A stretch of DNA of 58,038 bases from Treponema saccharophilum DSM 2985 (GTDB taxonomy: Bacteria; Spirochaetota; Spirochaetia; Treponematales; Treponemataceae): NCBI RefSeq assembly GCF_000255555.1, contig NZ_AGRW01000025.1, positions 1 to 58,038 on the forward strand, written 5' to 3'. Shown piece by piece: positions 1 to 7,770 of this stretch. The notes beneath the pieces are model-generated. The model had not been told where the DNA came from. It saw only the letters and a list, made by a program, of their open reading frames with translations, and ran no database searches. How positions within the stretch are numbered: position 1 is the first letter of the stretch; the number at the start of each line of letters is the position of its first letter. The translations under genes were made by a program, and so were the position numbers.

Positions 1-27
1 AAAACCACGCGCGCTTGTCAACAAAGG

Positions 28-102
28 GCGCACGTTTCCCGAACGTGCGCACAAAGCCGCTCCACTTCGCGGGAAAACATGTCCCGAAAACAATGCGGCT
101 TT
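28..102 (-). terminator. Inverted repeats downstream of ffh
   Basis: Two nested or adjacent inverted repeats follow the ffh stop codon. Positions 53-60 pair with 95-102 (8 bp, AAAGCCGC/GCGGCTTT). Positions 28-36 pair with 42-50 (9 bp, GCGCACGTT/AACGTGCGC, 5-nt loop). On the minus strand the second hairpin is followed only by a weak T stretch, so termination is plausible but not certain. The flank at 6-25 resembles the dispersed repeat family seen at 43.1 kb (CGCGCTTGT...ACAAA). Confidence 0.4.
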
Positions 103-1433
103 CAGTTCCCAAGCTGCTGCATCAGCTGGTTCCTCAGCCCCTTGTTTTTCGTGAGTTTTTTCATCATCAGCTTCGTCTTCTCGAACTGCTTTATGAGCTT
201 GTTGACTTCGGCGACGCTCGTTCCGCTTCCGCGGGCGATTCTTTTCCGGCGGGAAGGCCCGATTATAAGGTGGTTCGCGCGCTCCTTTTTCGTCATCGCC
301 TGGATGATTGCCTTCTGGCGTTTCATAGCGCCGAGGTCAATCTTGCTCTCGTCGATTTTTCCCGAAAGTCCCGGAATCATCTCCATGAGGGAGGAAATCG
401 AGCCCATCTTCCCGACTCGCTCGAACTGGTCGAGCATATCGTTGAGGGAGAATTCGCCGCGGGACATCTTCTTTTCGAGGCGCTGCGCCTCCTCGATGTC
501 GACAGTCTCCTGCGCTTTTTCGACGAGGGAGACGATGTCGCCCATTCCGAGAATCCTGCTTGCGATTCTCTCCGGATGGAACGGCTCGAAATCCTCGGTC
601 TTCTCGCCCGTGCCGATAAAAAGAATCGGCTTGTTCGTTATCGTCTTGAGAGAAAGCGCCGCACCGCCCCTCGCATCGGAATCGAATTTCGTGAGGATTA
701 CGCCAGTAAGCCCGAGCTGCTCGTCAAAGCTTTTCGCGATGTCGACGGCATTCTGGCCGGTCATCGCGTCCGCGACGAGAATCGTCTCGACAGGGGCAAC
801 AGCCTTCTTCACATCGACGAGCTCAGCCATCATCGCCTCGTCAATCTGGAGGCGTCCGGCCGTATCGACAATCACCGTGTCGTATCCGTTCTTCTTCGCG
901 AACGAAAGTCCGCCCTGCGCCACCTTCACGGCATTTTTCTCGCCGTCCTCAAAGTACACGGGAACGTTTATCTTCTCGCCGAGCTGGCGGAGCTGCTCCA
1001 CGGCTGCCGGGCGAACGAGGTCGCAGGCGACGAGAAGCGGGCGACGGCCGTTTTTGACAAGGCGGGCGGCGAGCTTATGAGCCGCGGTCGTTTTTCCCGC
1101 ACCCTGAAGGCCGAGAAGGAGGACGACAGACTGCGAATTCGGCTCCTTCAGCTGCAAATCGACCTTCGTGTCGCCGAGCATCTTCACGATTCTGTCGTAG
1201 ATTATCTTGACGAACTGCTGCCCCGGGTCAACGGCGCGGAGGACTTTCTCGCCCTTCGCCTCCTCGATTGTCGCGTTCACGAACCTGCGCACGACGCGAA
1301 GGTTTACGTCAGCCTCAAGGAGCGCCATCTTTATCTGCTCGACGGTTTCCTCGATATTTTTCTCAGTTATTGTGGACTTTCCGCTGACAGTCCTCACGAT
1401 GTCGCTGAAAGTGTTCGTTATTTTCTCAAGCAT
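102..1433 (-). CDS. ffh: Signal recognition particle protein Ffh (SRP54 GTPase)
   Basis: This is the GTPase subunit of the signal recognition particle, which binds signal sequences of nascent membrane proteins and delivers ribosomes to FtsY at the inner membrane. The 443-aa protein has the usual length. The helical N domain covers about 1-90. The G domain has the P-loop GLQGAGKTT at 108-116, DTAGR at 190-194 and TKFD at 248-251. The methionine-rich M domain runs from about 325 to the end and includes the basic RNA-binding stretch around 393-405. It lies 13 bp downstream of gpsA on the same strand, so the two are probably co-transcribed. No SRP RNA gene was recognised nearby. Confidence 0.97.
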   Translation of the reverse strand: MLEKITNTFSDIVRTVSGKSTITEKNIEETVEQIKMALLEADVNLRVVRRFVNATIEEAKGEKVLRAVDPGQQFVKIIYDRIVKMLGDTKVDLQLKEPNSQSVVLLLGLQGAGKTTAAHKLAARLVKNGRRPLLVACDLVRPAAVEQLRQLGEKINVPVYFEDGEKNAVKVAQGGLSFAKKNGYDTVIVDTAGRLQIDEAMMAELVDVKKAVAPVETILVADAMTGQNAVDIAKSFDEQLGLTGVILTKFDSDARGGAALSLKTITNKPILFIGTGEKTEDFEPFHPERIASRILGMGDIVSLVEKAQETVDIEEAQRLEKKMSRGEFSLNDMLDQFERVGKMGSISSLMEMIPGLSGKIDESKIDLGAMKRQKAIIQAMTKKERANHLIIGPSRRKRIARGSGTSVAEVNKLIKQFEKTKLMMKKLTKNKGLRNQLMQQLGN

Positions 1434-1446
1434 TATTCAAACTCCG

Positions 1447-2508
1447 CTAAATTTTCTCTTCCTGTGTCAAAAGTTCCCGAAGGAAATCCATCGGTTTTAT
1501 TTCCTTGTTGAGGATTCTGTAAAGACCGTCGCATATGGTCAGCTTGAGACCATGGCTCTGCGCTATTTCATGCACGAATTTGCACGCGACGGCACCCTCG
1601 GAAAGATACCCGACTTCCGAGATTCTGCTGATGAGGTCATCAAGGTTCTCGAATTTGTCGAGGATGTCAGTCTTTATGATGTCCTGCCCGAACCGCCTGT
1701 TCCGCCCGTACTTGGAGCGGCATGTAACGTCGAGGTCCCCGACGCCGGCAATAGAAGTGAATGTCTCCGCATGGGTCGCGCCCATAGCGAACCCAATCTG
1801 CTGAATCTCGTTCAGACCGGCGGCGAGCAGAAGCGACTCCGCGTTGTCGCCGAACATGTCGGAATGCTCCGAAACGGCATCAAGGCTGCCGTAGACGACC
1901 GCGATGACGTTCTTCGCGGCAGCGCAAATCTGAACGCCGATGACATCCAAACTCGAGTACGCCATCAGCCCGGGAACGCGGAGAAGCTCCCTGAATTTTA
2001 TGGAATTCTTAGGACTCTCGCTCGCCGCAATCAGACCGGTAATCTTCCCCATGGCGACTTCCTCGGCATGGCTCGGCCCGGCGATGTAAACGAGCGATTT
2101 CGCATAGCAAGGAGGAAGAACTTCCTCAAGGGTCTCAAGAATCAGGCGGGGCCCGGTCGAGGACTCAATAAATCCCTTTGTCAGGACACCGATGACGGTT
2201 TTTCCTTCCTTTATTGAAGGAATGTCGGCAATCTGACGCGCCGTAGAGGCAAGGTACAACGACGGGCTTGCGAGAATGAGGAATTCTTTCCCTGATGCGA
2301 CCTCCTTTATGTCGAGCGACGCAGTCATGTTCTCCGAAAGCGGATATCCCGGAAGGTATCTCTTGTTCTCATGCTCCTTGTTGATACCTTCAACGACATC
2401 CGGCTCCCTTGCCCAGACCTGAACCTTGTGACCGCCGCGAGCCAGCGCCTGAGCCAAGCCTGACCCCCATGCTCCCGCACCGATTACACCTACACTCTTT
2501 GATTCCAT
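1447..2508 (-). CDS. gpsA: Glycerol-3-phosphate dehydrogenase [NAD(P)+]
   Basis: GpsA reduces dihydroxyacetone phosphate to sn-glycerol-3-phosphate, the backbone for phospholipid synthesis, in the cytoplasm. The N-terminus shows the Rossmann motif GAGAWGSGLA. Further in are the conserved substrate-domain stretches GPSHAEEVA, AAAKNVIAV and GVGDLDVTC, and the protein has the usual length (353 aa). I place the start at 2508 (MESKSVGVIG) because GAGG sits 6 nt before it. An in-frame ATG at 2532 would add eight residues but has no obvious ribosome binding site. The gene lies between ndk and ffh on one strand. plsC at 39.5 kb is another enzyme of the same lipid pathway but is not linked. Confidence 0.95.
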   Translation of the reverse strand: MESKSVGVIGAGAWGSGLAQALARGGHKVQVWAREPDVVEGINKEHENKRYLPGYPLSENMTASLDIKEVASGKEFLILASPSLYLASTARQIADIPSIKEGKTVIGVLTKGFIESSTGPRLILETLEEVLPPCYAKSLVYIAGPSHAEEVAMGKITGLIAASESPKNSIKFRELLRVPGLMAYSSLDVIGVQICAAAKNVIAVVYGSLDAVSEHSDMFGDNAESLLLAAGLNEIQQIGFAMGATHAETFTSIAGVGDLDVTCRSKYGRNRRFGQDIIKTDILDKFENLDDLISRISEVGYLSEGAVACKFVHEIAQSHGLKLTICDGLYRILNKEIKPMDFLRELLTQEEKI

Positions 2509-2563
2509 TCTAGCCTCGATATGCTTTTCCATTGGTTTTTTATGCGCAACACGCGGATTCCGT

Positions 2564-3010
2564 TCAGAACCAGCAGGACGCGCTGTCCTCCCAGTCGAGA
2601 ATCTCGCAGGGCTTGAAGAAAAGACCTATCTCACGTTCCGCGCTGGAATCGCTGTCCGAAGCATGGATTATGTTGTGGCTCGTATGGGAGCAGAAATCGC
2701 CCCGTATCGTTCCGGGCTGAGCCTCGCTCGGCTTCGTAGCTCCGACAACTTTCCTGACGAGCGATACGCAATCGTCCCCCTGCCAGACCATCGCGACGAC
2801 GGGCGCGCTCGTTATGTACGAGACAAGCTCATCATAGAACGGCTTGCCTTTGTGCTCGGCATAATGCTGCGCGGCAAGCTCGGGGGTAATCTGCATCATC
2901 TTAAGCGCGACAAGCTTGAGCCCCTTGTTCTCAAGACGCGTAATGACCTGACCAACAAGCCGCCTGTTAAGAACTCCCGGCTTGCACATAGTAAAACATC
3001 TTTCTGCCAT
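2564..3010 (-). CDS. ndk: Nucleoside diphosphate kinase
   Basis: Ndk transfers the gamma phosphate of ATP to nucleoside diphosphates through a phosphohistidine and balances NTP and dNTP pools. The catalytic histidine is H116 in the signature NIIHASDS. At 148 aa it is slightly longer than the family's usual 135-145, with extra residues at the C-terminus (EDSASCWF). The N-terminal KPD of typical Ndk reads CKPGVLNR here, so the canonical aspartate is replaced by glycine. There is no Shine-Dalgarno. A good promoter ends nine bases before the ATG, so the mRNA is probably leaderless or nearly so. Confidence 0.95.
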   Translation of the reverse strand: MAERCFTMCKPGVLNRRLVGQVITRLENKGLKLVALKMMQITPELAAQHYAEHKGKPFYDELVSYITSAPVVAMVWQGDDCVSLVRKVVGATKPSEAQPGTIRGDFCSHTSHNIIHASDSDSSAEREIGLFFKPCEILDWEDSASCWF

Positions 3011-3019
3011 AGTTTTCCG

Positions 3020-3048
3020 ATTATACTCCCAATAAATGTTTTTTACAA
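3020..3048 (-). promoter_or_regulatory. ndk promoter, predicted leaderless start
   Basis: Read on the minus strand, -35 TTGTAA (3043-3048), a 17-bp spacer and a perfect -10 TATAAT (3020-3025) are followed by nine bases and the ndk ATG at 3010. Transcription normally starts 6-8 bases after the -10, which would place the mRNA 5' end 1-3 nt from the start codon, with no room for a ribosome binding site. Confidence 0.7.
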
Positions 3049-3067
3049 ACGTATAGAACGAACGCGC

Positions 3068-3973
3068 TCACGCCTGCAAAACGGAGCGCGACACGAGGCA
3101 CTCCTCGACCTCATCGATAACGTCGTCGGGCGTGCTCGCGCCAGCCGTCAGCCCGACGCATCCGAGCGAAAAGAATTCCGCTGGAATCTCCGCCTTCGAC
3201 TCAATCAGCGCGGCATGGGCGCACCGTTCCGCGGCGACGGCGAGCAGCCTGTTCGTGTTCGCGCTGCTTCTGCCGCCGACGACGAGGATTCCGTCAGCGA
3301 CGGAGCAGAGCCGCTCAAGCGCCGACTGCCTTTCATGCGTCGCGGGACAGATTGAGCTGACGATTTCCGCGTCAGGGACGATTTCCGAAAGACGCGCGCT
3401 GATTTTCCCGAACATCGTGATTCCAAAAGTCGTCTGGCTCAAAAGAACCGTCTTTTTCGAGGGGACGATTTTCCCCTGCGCGGCAAGCGAATCGACGTCG
3501 GAAACGTCGCGGACGAGAAGGAAATCGGGCGCGAAGCCGTTTTTCGCATACGACTCGACGGCGCACCCTTCGATTCCGACAACCTCGCCGTGGTTCGCGT
3601 CGCCTGCAAAGACGACCGTGAAACCGCGCGACGCGTAATCCGCCGCCCGCCTCTGGCTCTGCATCACGAGCGGGCATGTCGCGTTCACGATGCGGCACCC
3701 CGTTCCGGAAAGTTTTCCCACGATTTCCGGGGGAACGCCGTGCGCGCGGATGATTACGGTATCCTCCGCGCGCACGGAACCGATTCCGCCAGCGGAAAGG
3801 ACGCGGAGCCCCCGCCGCGCAAATGCATCGAGGACAATGGGATTGTGTATCAGCGGCCCGAACGTGTAGACGGTCCCCCCCGAGGAGGAATCAAGCGCGT
3901 CCGACGCCGAATTCACGGCACGGCGCACACCAGAACAGAACCCGAGTATGTCGGCACGAACTACCTTCATCAA
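3068..3973 (-). CDS. ispH: 4-hydroxy-3-methylbut-2-enyl diphosphate reductase (IspH/LytB)
   Basis: IspH is the last enzyme of the MEP (non-mevalonate) isoprenoid pathway. It reduces HMBPP to IPP and DMAPP with a [4Fe-4S] cluster. The three cluster cysteines are visible: C13 (GFCSGVRRAV), C100 (NATCPLV) and C209 (SSICPATHERQ). The conserved RAHG lies at 76-79 and a second histidine in GDANHGEVVG at about 128. The length of 301 aa is normal. AAGGAG precedes the ATG. The gene sits downstream of the secF terminator and upstream of ndk. It needs Fe-S assembly, which the suf genes at 44-57 kb could supply. Confidence 0.95.
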   Translation of the reverse strand: MMKVVRADILGFCSGVRRAVNSASDALDSSSGGTVYTFGPLIHNPIVLDAFARRGLRVLSAGGIGSVRAEDTVIIRAHGVPPEIVGKLSGTGCRIVNATCPLVMQSQRRAADYASRGFTVVFAGDANHGEVVGIEGCAVESYAKNGFAPDFLLVRDVSDVDSLAAQGKIVPSKKTVLLSQTTFGITMFGKISARLSEIVPDAEIVSSICPATHERQSALERLCSVADGILVVGGRSSANTNRLLAVAAERCAHAALIESKAEIPAEFFSLGCVGLTAGASTPDDVIDEVEECLVSRSVLQA

Positions 3974-4057
3974 ACTTCTCCTTAAAAAAGAAACAAAAAC
4001 TCCCGGCGGACTGCCCGGAAGGCGGATTCAAAAAACGGGCGCCACTCAAGCAAAAGC

Positions 4058-4096
4058 AAAAAAAAGGCAGGAAATGAAAGCCATTCACTTCCTGCC
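4058..4096 (-). terminator. Intrinsic terminator after secF
   Basis: On the minus strand, ten paired bases (GGCAGGAA.../...TTCCTGCC, arms 4066-4076 and 4086-4096) are followed by a run of eight T. This ends the yajC-secD-secF operon 20 bp after the secF stop codon. Confidence 0.85.
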
Positions 4097-4115
4097 GTAA
4101 CGAACAGTCAGAAAA

Positions 4116-5357
4116 TCAAGACTGCGGCTCGAATTTCGCCACGTGAGAGATGTCGACAGGCATCTTCGCCGGCTTCGCGAACCGGAAATTCCTGCGCGTG
4201 AACGAAATGAACGCGCCCGCGATGAAAATCGACGAGTAGCATCCGCTTATGAGACCGACCGTAAGCGAAAGCGCGAAGTCGTGTATCGTTCCCGTCGTGA
4301 AGAAGAACAGCGCGAGGACGGCGAAAAGCGTCGTCACCGTCGTGATTACCGAGCGGCCGAGAGTCGCGCTGAGGGCGGAGTTGAGGACATCGACGAACGA
4401 ATCGGCCTCGACGACGCGGATATCGCTTCTCACGCGGTCGAGGATGACTACCGTCGCGTTTATCGAATATCCGATTATCGTAAGGATTGCCGCGAGCGTC
4501 GTCGTGCTGAATTCCATCTGGCTCCATGAAATGAACGAAATCATTATGAGCGCGTCATGGATGATTGCGATGACAGAAGCAAGCGCAAAATCCCACTTGA
4601 AGCGGATTGTCGCATAGATGAAGATAAGCACGAGCGTCGCAAGCACGAGCACGACGGAGCCGGATATGAGCGAGCGGCTGAACTGCGCGCCGATGAAATC
4701 GGACTTCACAACGACAACCTTGTCAGCGCCGAACGCATTGTAGAGCGCGTCTGTCGTAGCTGACTGGAGCGCCTTTCCTCCGGTCTCGCCGCTCGCGCCC
4801 ATGCGGACCTGGAAACTTCTGTCGGCATCCGTCCCGACAGCTTTGACGTCGACATCGTCGAACGTCCTGAGCGCGTTCCTCACCTCATCCGCGGAAACGG
4901 CGCCCGCATTCCCCTGCGTGAACACTTTGAGGGGCGTCGTTCCGAGAGAAGACGACACGACGGAGCTCACAAAAAGCGCGTTCTCCGAAAGGGGAACATT
5001 CCTGACGACGCTCGCCGTAACGCCCTCTACAGCCGAAAGCCGCGACGCGAGGGAAGACACGTCGGACACTTCCGCATACGGAATGACGACCGTCTTGTTG
5101 TCCGCGCCGATTCCGCTCACGACGACCTGCACGTCGTCCGAATTCACCTCAAGCTTAACGGTCGCGCTTCCGCCGTAGCTGACGTCGAGAACGTTGTCAG
5201 CTATCTTTATTTCCTCGATAAGACCGGGCTTGAAATCGAGGCCGAAATTCACGCCGCGGACGATGACAGAGACAATGCCGGCAACAATCAGAACAGCGCT
5301 GAGCACGACGGCAGCCGAAAAGTATTTGCTGAACTTTATTATTTTTCTGGAAGCCAT
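4116..5357 (-). CDS. secF: Protein translocase subunit SecF
   Basis: SecF partners SecD in the inner-membrane complex that uses the proton gradient to pull secreted proteins through SecYEG. The 413-aa protein has an N-terminal membrane helix, a periplasmic P1-like domain, and five C-terminal helices that include the family stretches around ILTIIGYSINATVVILDRVR. The usual GxDFxGG motif after helix 1 is replaced by GLDFKPG. The start is the ATG at 5357. It overlaps the secD stop (TAATG) and has GGAGG nine bases upstream, so translation is coupled to secD. A TTG 15 bases further upstream is less likely. Confidence 0.95.
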   Translation of the reverse strand: MASRKIIKFSKYFSAAVVLSAVLIVAGIVSVIVRGVNFGLDFKPGLIEEIKIADNVLDVSYGGSATVKLEVNSDDVQVVVSGIGADNKTVVIPYAEVSDVSSLASRLSAVEGVTASVVRNVPLSENALFVSSVVSSSLGTTPLKVFTQGNAGAVSADEVRNALRTFDDVDVKAVGTDADRSFQVRMGASGETGGKALQSATTDALYNAFGADKVVVVKSDFIGAQFSRSLISGSVVLVLATLVLIFIYATIRFKWDFALASVIAIIHDALIMISFISWSQMEFSTTTLAAILTIIGYSINATVVILDRVRSDIRVVEADSFVDVLNSALSATLGRSVITTVTTLFAVLALFFFTTGTIHDFALSLTVGLISGCYSSIFIAGAFISFTRRNFRFAKPAKMPVDISHVAKFEPQS

Positions 5358-7141
5358 TACTTCACCCTCCAACTGATGCTCATGTTCTTCTTGCCGACGA
5401 CGTCAGTCTGGAAGTCGAACATGAGGCGAGAAACGATGAGCGCCGTGAACACGGACGAGCAGACGCCGATGGAGAGGGAGACCGCGAACCCCTGGATGGA
5501 GCCGGTTCCGAGCTGCGTAAGGAATGCCGCCGCGATGAACGTCGTGATGTTCGAGTCCATGATTGCCCAGAACGCATTGTCAAAACCAGAGACGATTGCC
5601 GCCGCCCTGCTCTTTCCCGCGCGGAGCTCTTCCTTGATGCGCTCGAAGATGATTACGTTCGCATCGACCGACATACCGACGGTAAGAATCATACCCGCGA
5701 TTGACGAGAGCGTAAGCGTAAGGTTGAACGCGCTGAGGACGGAGAACATGATGTACATGTTGAGAATCTGCGCGACGACAGCGTTCACGCCCGCGCCGAG
5801 ATAGAACATGAGCATAAAGCCGAGGACGAGGAGAAGGCCGACGGCGAGCGCCATCATTCCCTGATGGATTGCCTGGTCTCCCAAAGACGCCCCGACAACC
5901 TGCTGGCTTTCGACCTCAAGCGGAACCTCAAGCCATGCCGTCTGGAGAATCTTCTGGATGTTCTGCGCCTCCTCGACGCTGAACCCGCCAGAAAGCGAGA
6001 CGGAGCCGCCGTTTATTGCCTGGCGGATTGTCGCCGCGGACTTTATCTTGTCGTCGCTGACAATTGCGAGCCGCTTGCCGACATTCGCAGCCGTGAAAGT
6101 CGCGAAAATATCCGCGCCCTCAGAATCGAGGACGAAGTTGACTTCGGGCTGGTTCGTCGTCTGGTCGGCGGTGACGAGCGCTTTCGTAACGTGCTTTCCG
6201 TCGAGCGCGACGGCTTTCTTCACTGCGAGATATGCGATTCTCTCGTCGAGGCCGTAATCATCCTTCTGGTAGAGGCCCATGACCTCGCAATCCTCCGGAA
6301 TGACGGACGGGTCGCGGAGCTTTCCGTCTGCCGTGAACGCATTCGCCGCGTTTGCCGCATAATACGAGTTGAAAGCGGCCGTGGCATCCTCGTCGACGAG
6401 GCGGAAATTGAGGATTCCCTTTCCCATGATTATCGTGTTGACGCTCTCGCTGTCGGCAGCGCCAGGAATCTCGATGTAGATGCGGTCCTCGCCCTGCTGC
6501 CTGATGACGGGAGATGTGAGGCCGAATTTGTCGATGCGCCCCGTCAAAGTCTCGATAGCCTGCGCCATCGCGTCCTTCTTGAACTGAGCCTCGTCGGTCA
6601 CCTCGTCAGGATTCTGCGCCTTGAGCGCCGCGTCGAGGTCCGCGCGGACGATGATGTTCATACCGCCGCTCAAGTCGAGGCCGAGCTTGACCGAGCTGTT
6701 GTACCTTTTTTTCGCCTTGAGTATCTCGTCGCGGTATTTTCCCTCGATGACGGACTGTATGGCGCCGCTCGGGTCGTAGCTCATCGAGAACGAGTTGAGA
6801 ACCGCGCTGACAGTCATCACGGACGGAACTGCAGGAGCCTCCTGTCCCGCAGACTTGTACACCTTGGCGGCTTCCTTATAGTTCTTCTTTGCCGCCTTTA
6901 CCAAATAACCGTAAGAATCGTCGAGGACCGAGTCGGGATTCTCCTTCGCAAGAGAAATAAGCGCATCGACCTCCTCTTTCGCCTTGAGCGTCGTGTAGTC
7001 CTTGATTTTCTCAAGGGAGCCGAGAGCCAGGCTCTGCTGGTCCTTCGGTGTGCGGACATACCAGCTGATTGAAGGCCACAGGAACCAGAAGCACGCGGCA
7101 AGCACCGCAAGAACAAGAATGAAACGGGTTCGTTTTTTCAT
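5357..7141 (-). CDS. secD: Protein translocase subunit SecD
   Basis: SecD is the larger subunit of the SecDF motor. The 594-aa protein starts with one membrane helix (about 7-25). A large periplasmic region carries the motif LGLDLSGG at about 154-161. Six C-terminal helices follow, including the proton-path region near VGMSVDANVIIFERIKEEL. It is co-oriented with yajC upstream and overlaps secF by one base. The 160-bp gap from yajC is filled by folded sequence (separate entry). AAGGTGG lies 12 bases before the ATG. Confidence 0.96.
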   Translation of the reverse strand: MKKRTRFILVLAVLAACFWFLWPSISWYVRTPKDQQSLALGSLEKIKDYTTLKAKEEVDALISLAKENPDSVLDDSYGYLVKAAKKNYKEAAKVYKSAGQEAPAVPSVMTVSAVLNSFSMSYDPSGAIQSVIEGKYRDEILKAKKRYNSSVKLGLDLSGGMNIIVRADLDAALKAQNPDEVTDEAQFKKDAMAQAIETLTGRIDKFGLTSPVIRQQGEDRIYIEIPGAADSESVNTIIMGKGILNFRLVDEDATAAFNSYYAANAANAFTADGKLRDPSVIPEDCEVMGLYQKDDYGLDERIAYLAVKKAVALDGKHVTKALVTADQTTNQPEVNFVLDSEGADIFATFTAANVGKRLAIVSDDKIKSAATIRQAINGGSVSLSGGFSVEEAQNIQKILQTAWLEVPLEVESQQVVGASLGDQAIHQGMMALAVGLLLVLGFMLMFYLGAGVNAVVAQILNMYIMFSVLSAFNLTLTLSSIAGMILTVGMSVDANVIIFERIKEELRAGKSRAAAIVSGFDNAFWAIMDSNITTFIAAAFLTQLGTGSIQGFAVSLSIGVCSSVFTALIVSRLMFDFQTDVVGKKNMSISWRVK

Positions 7142-7196
7142 TTTCGCTTAAACCACCTTTTTACAATTTCCGAATTCATTAAACCCGCCCGGAAAA

Positions 7197-7302
7197 CGCG
7201 CAGCTTCGGGCAGGCCGTTTTGAAATGCGACATCCGAAACCGCGCGTTCCCGGCAATCTCGGACTCGTCGGCTTGTTCGGCAACGAAGTTGCCAAGCAAG
7301 CC
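7197..7302 (-). other. Strongly folded yajC-secD intercistronic spacer
   Basis: Two hairpins lie between the yajC stop and the secD start. The first (7270-7302) overlaps the yajC stop codon and pairs GGCTTG/CAAGCC and GGCAAC/GTTGCC around a GAA loop. The second pairs TTCGG (7205-7209) with CCGAA (7234-7238) and CGCG blocks outside that (7197-7200 with 7241-7244). No T run follows either hairpin, so this is not a standard terminator. It could be an mRNA processing or stability element, or a regulatory leader for secDF. Confidence 0.5.
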
Positions 7303-7730
7303 TATTTTCCTTCTGAATCAGAAGAGGATTCCGCGCCCTCAGCGCTTTCGGCAGTTTCCTTCGGCTCGTCCTGCTCTTCCTTCTCAAGCTTGACTTCCTT
7401 CTTAGAAGCCGCGTTCCTGTCGGACACGACGGCGGAAATTGCGGAGCGGTCGAACTCGATGCGAGAGCCGTCCTCGACCTTGAGGATGAACGTGCGCTCC
7501 TTCACCGAAGCAACCGTTCCGTGGACGCCGCCGATAGTGACAATCTTGTCGCCCTTCTGGATGGAATTGCGCATCTTCTCGGCTTCCTTCTGCTTCTTGT
7601 TCTGCGGACGAATCATGAAGAAATAGAAGATGACGATGATGAGAACGAACGGGAGCACGCTGAAAAGCATGCTCTGGCTGCCCTGTGCTCCAGCAGCACT
7701 GGCATCTTGCAACAACGGTATAAAAGACAT
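7302..7730 (-). CDS. yajC: Preprotein translocase accessory subunit YajC
   Basis: YajC is the small single-span inner-membrane protein that co-purifies with SecDF. It has one hydrophobic helix at about 22-43 followed by the family signature FFMIRPQNKKQKE and the cytoplasmic core with GDKIVTIGGVHGTV. A long acidic, low-complexity tail (about 110-142, rich in E, S and A) makes it longer than the typical 85-110 aa. It lies 40 bp downstream of the TPR-protein gene and precedes secD. Confidence 0.95.
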   Translation of the reverse strand: MSFIPLLQDASAAGAQGSQSMLFSVLPFVLIIVIFYFFMIRPQNKKQKEAEKMRNSIQKGDKIVTIGGVHGTVASVKERTFILKVEDGSRIEFDRSAISAVVSDRNAASKKEVKLEKEEQDEPKETAESAEGAESSSDSEGK

Positions 7731-7770
7731 TTTATCCTTCCTTGTGTATTTAAAGTGATTTGAGAGAATA

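Noticed and set aside
1-101. SRP RNA gene next to ffh
   Set aside because: The hairpins there do not show the conserved SRP helix 8 tetraloop and internal loop. They read better as terminator or repeat sequence.
15-1511. Long plus-strand open frame opposite ffh
   Set aside because: ffh on the minus strand is unambiguous. The plus frame is an antisense shadow, as are the other long open frames opposite known genes (for example 13732-15042 and 42078-43271).
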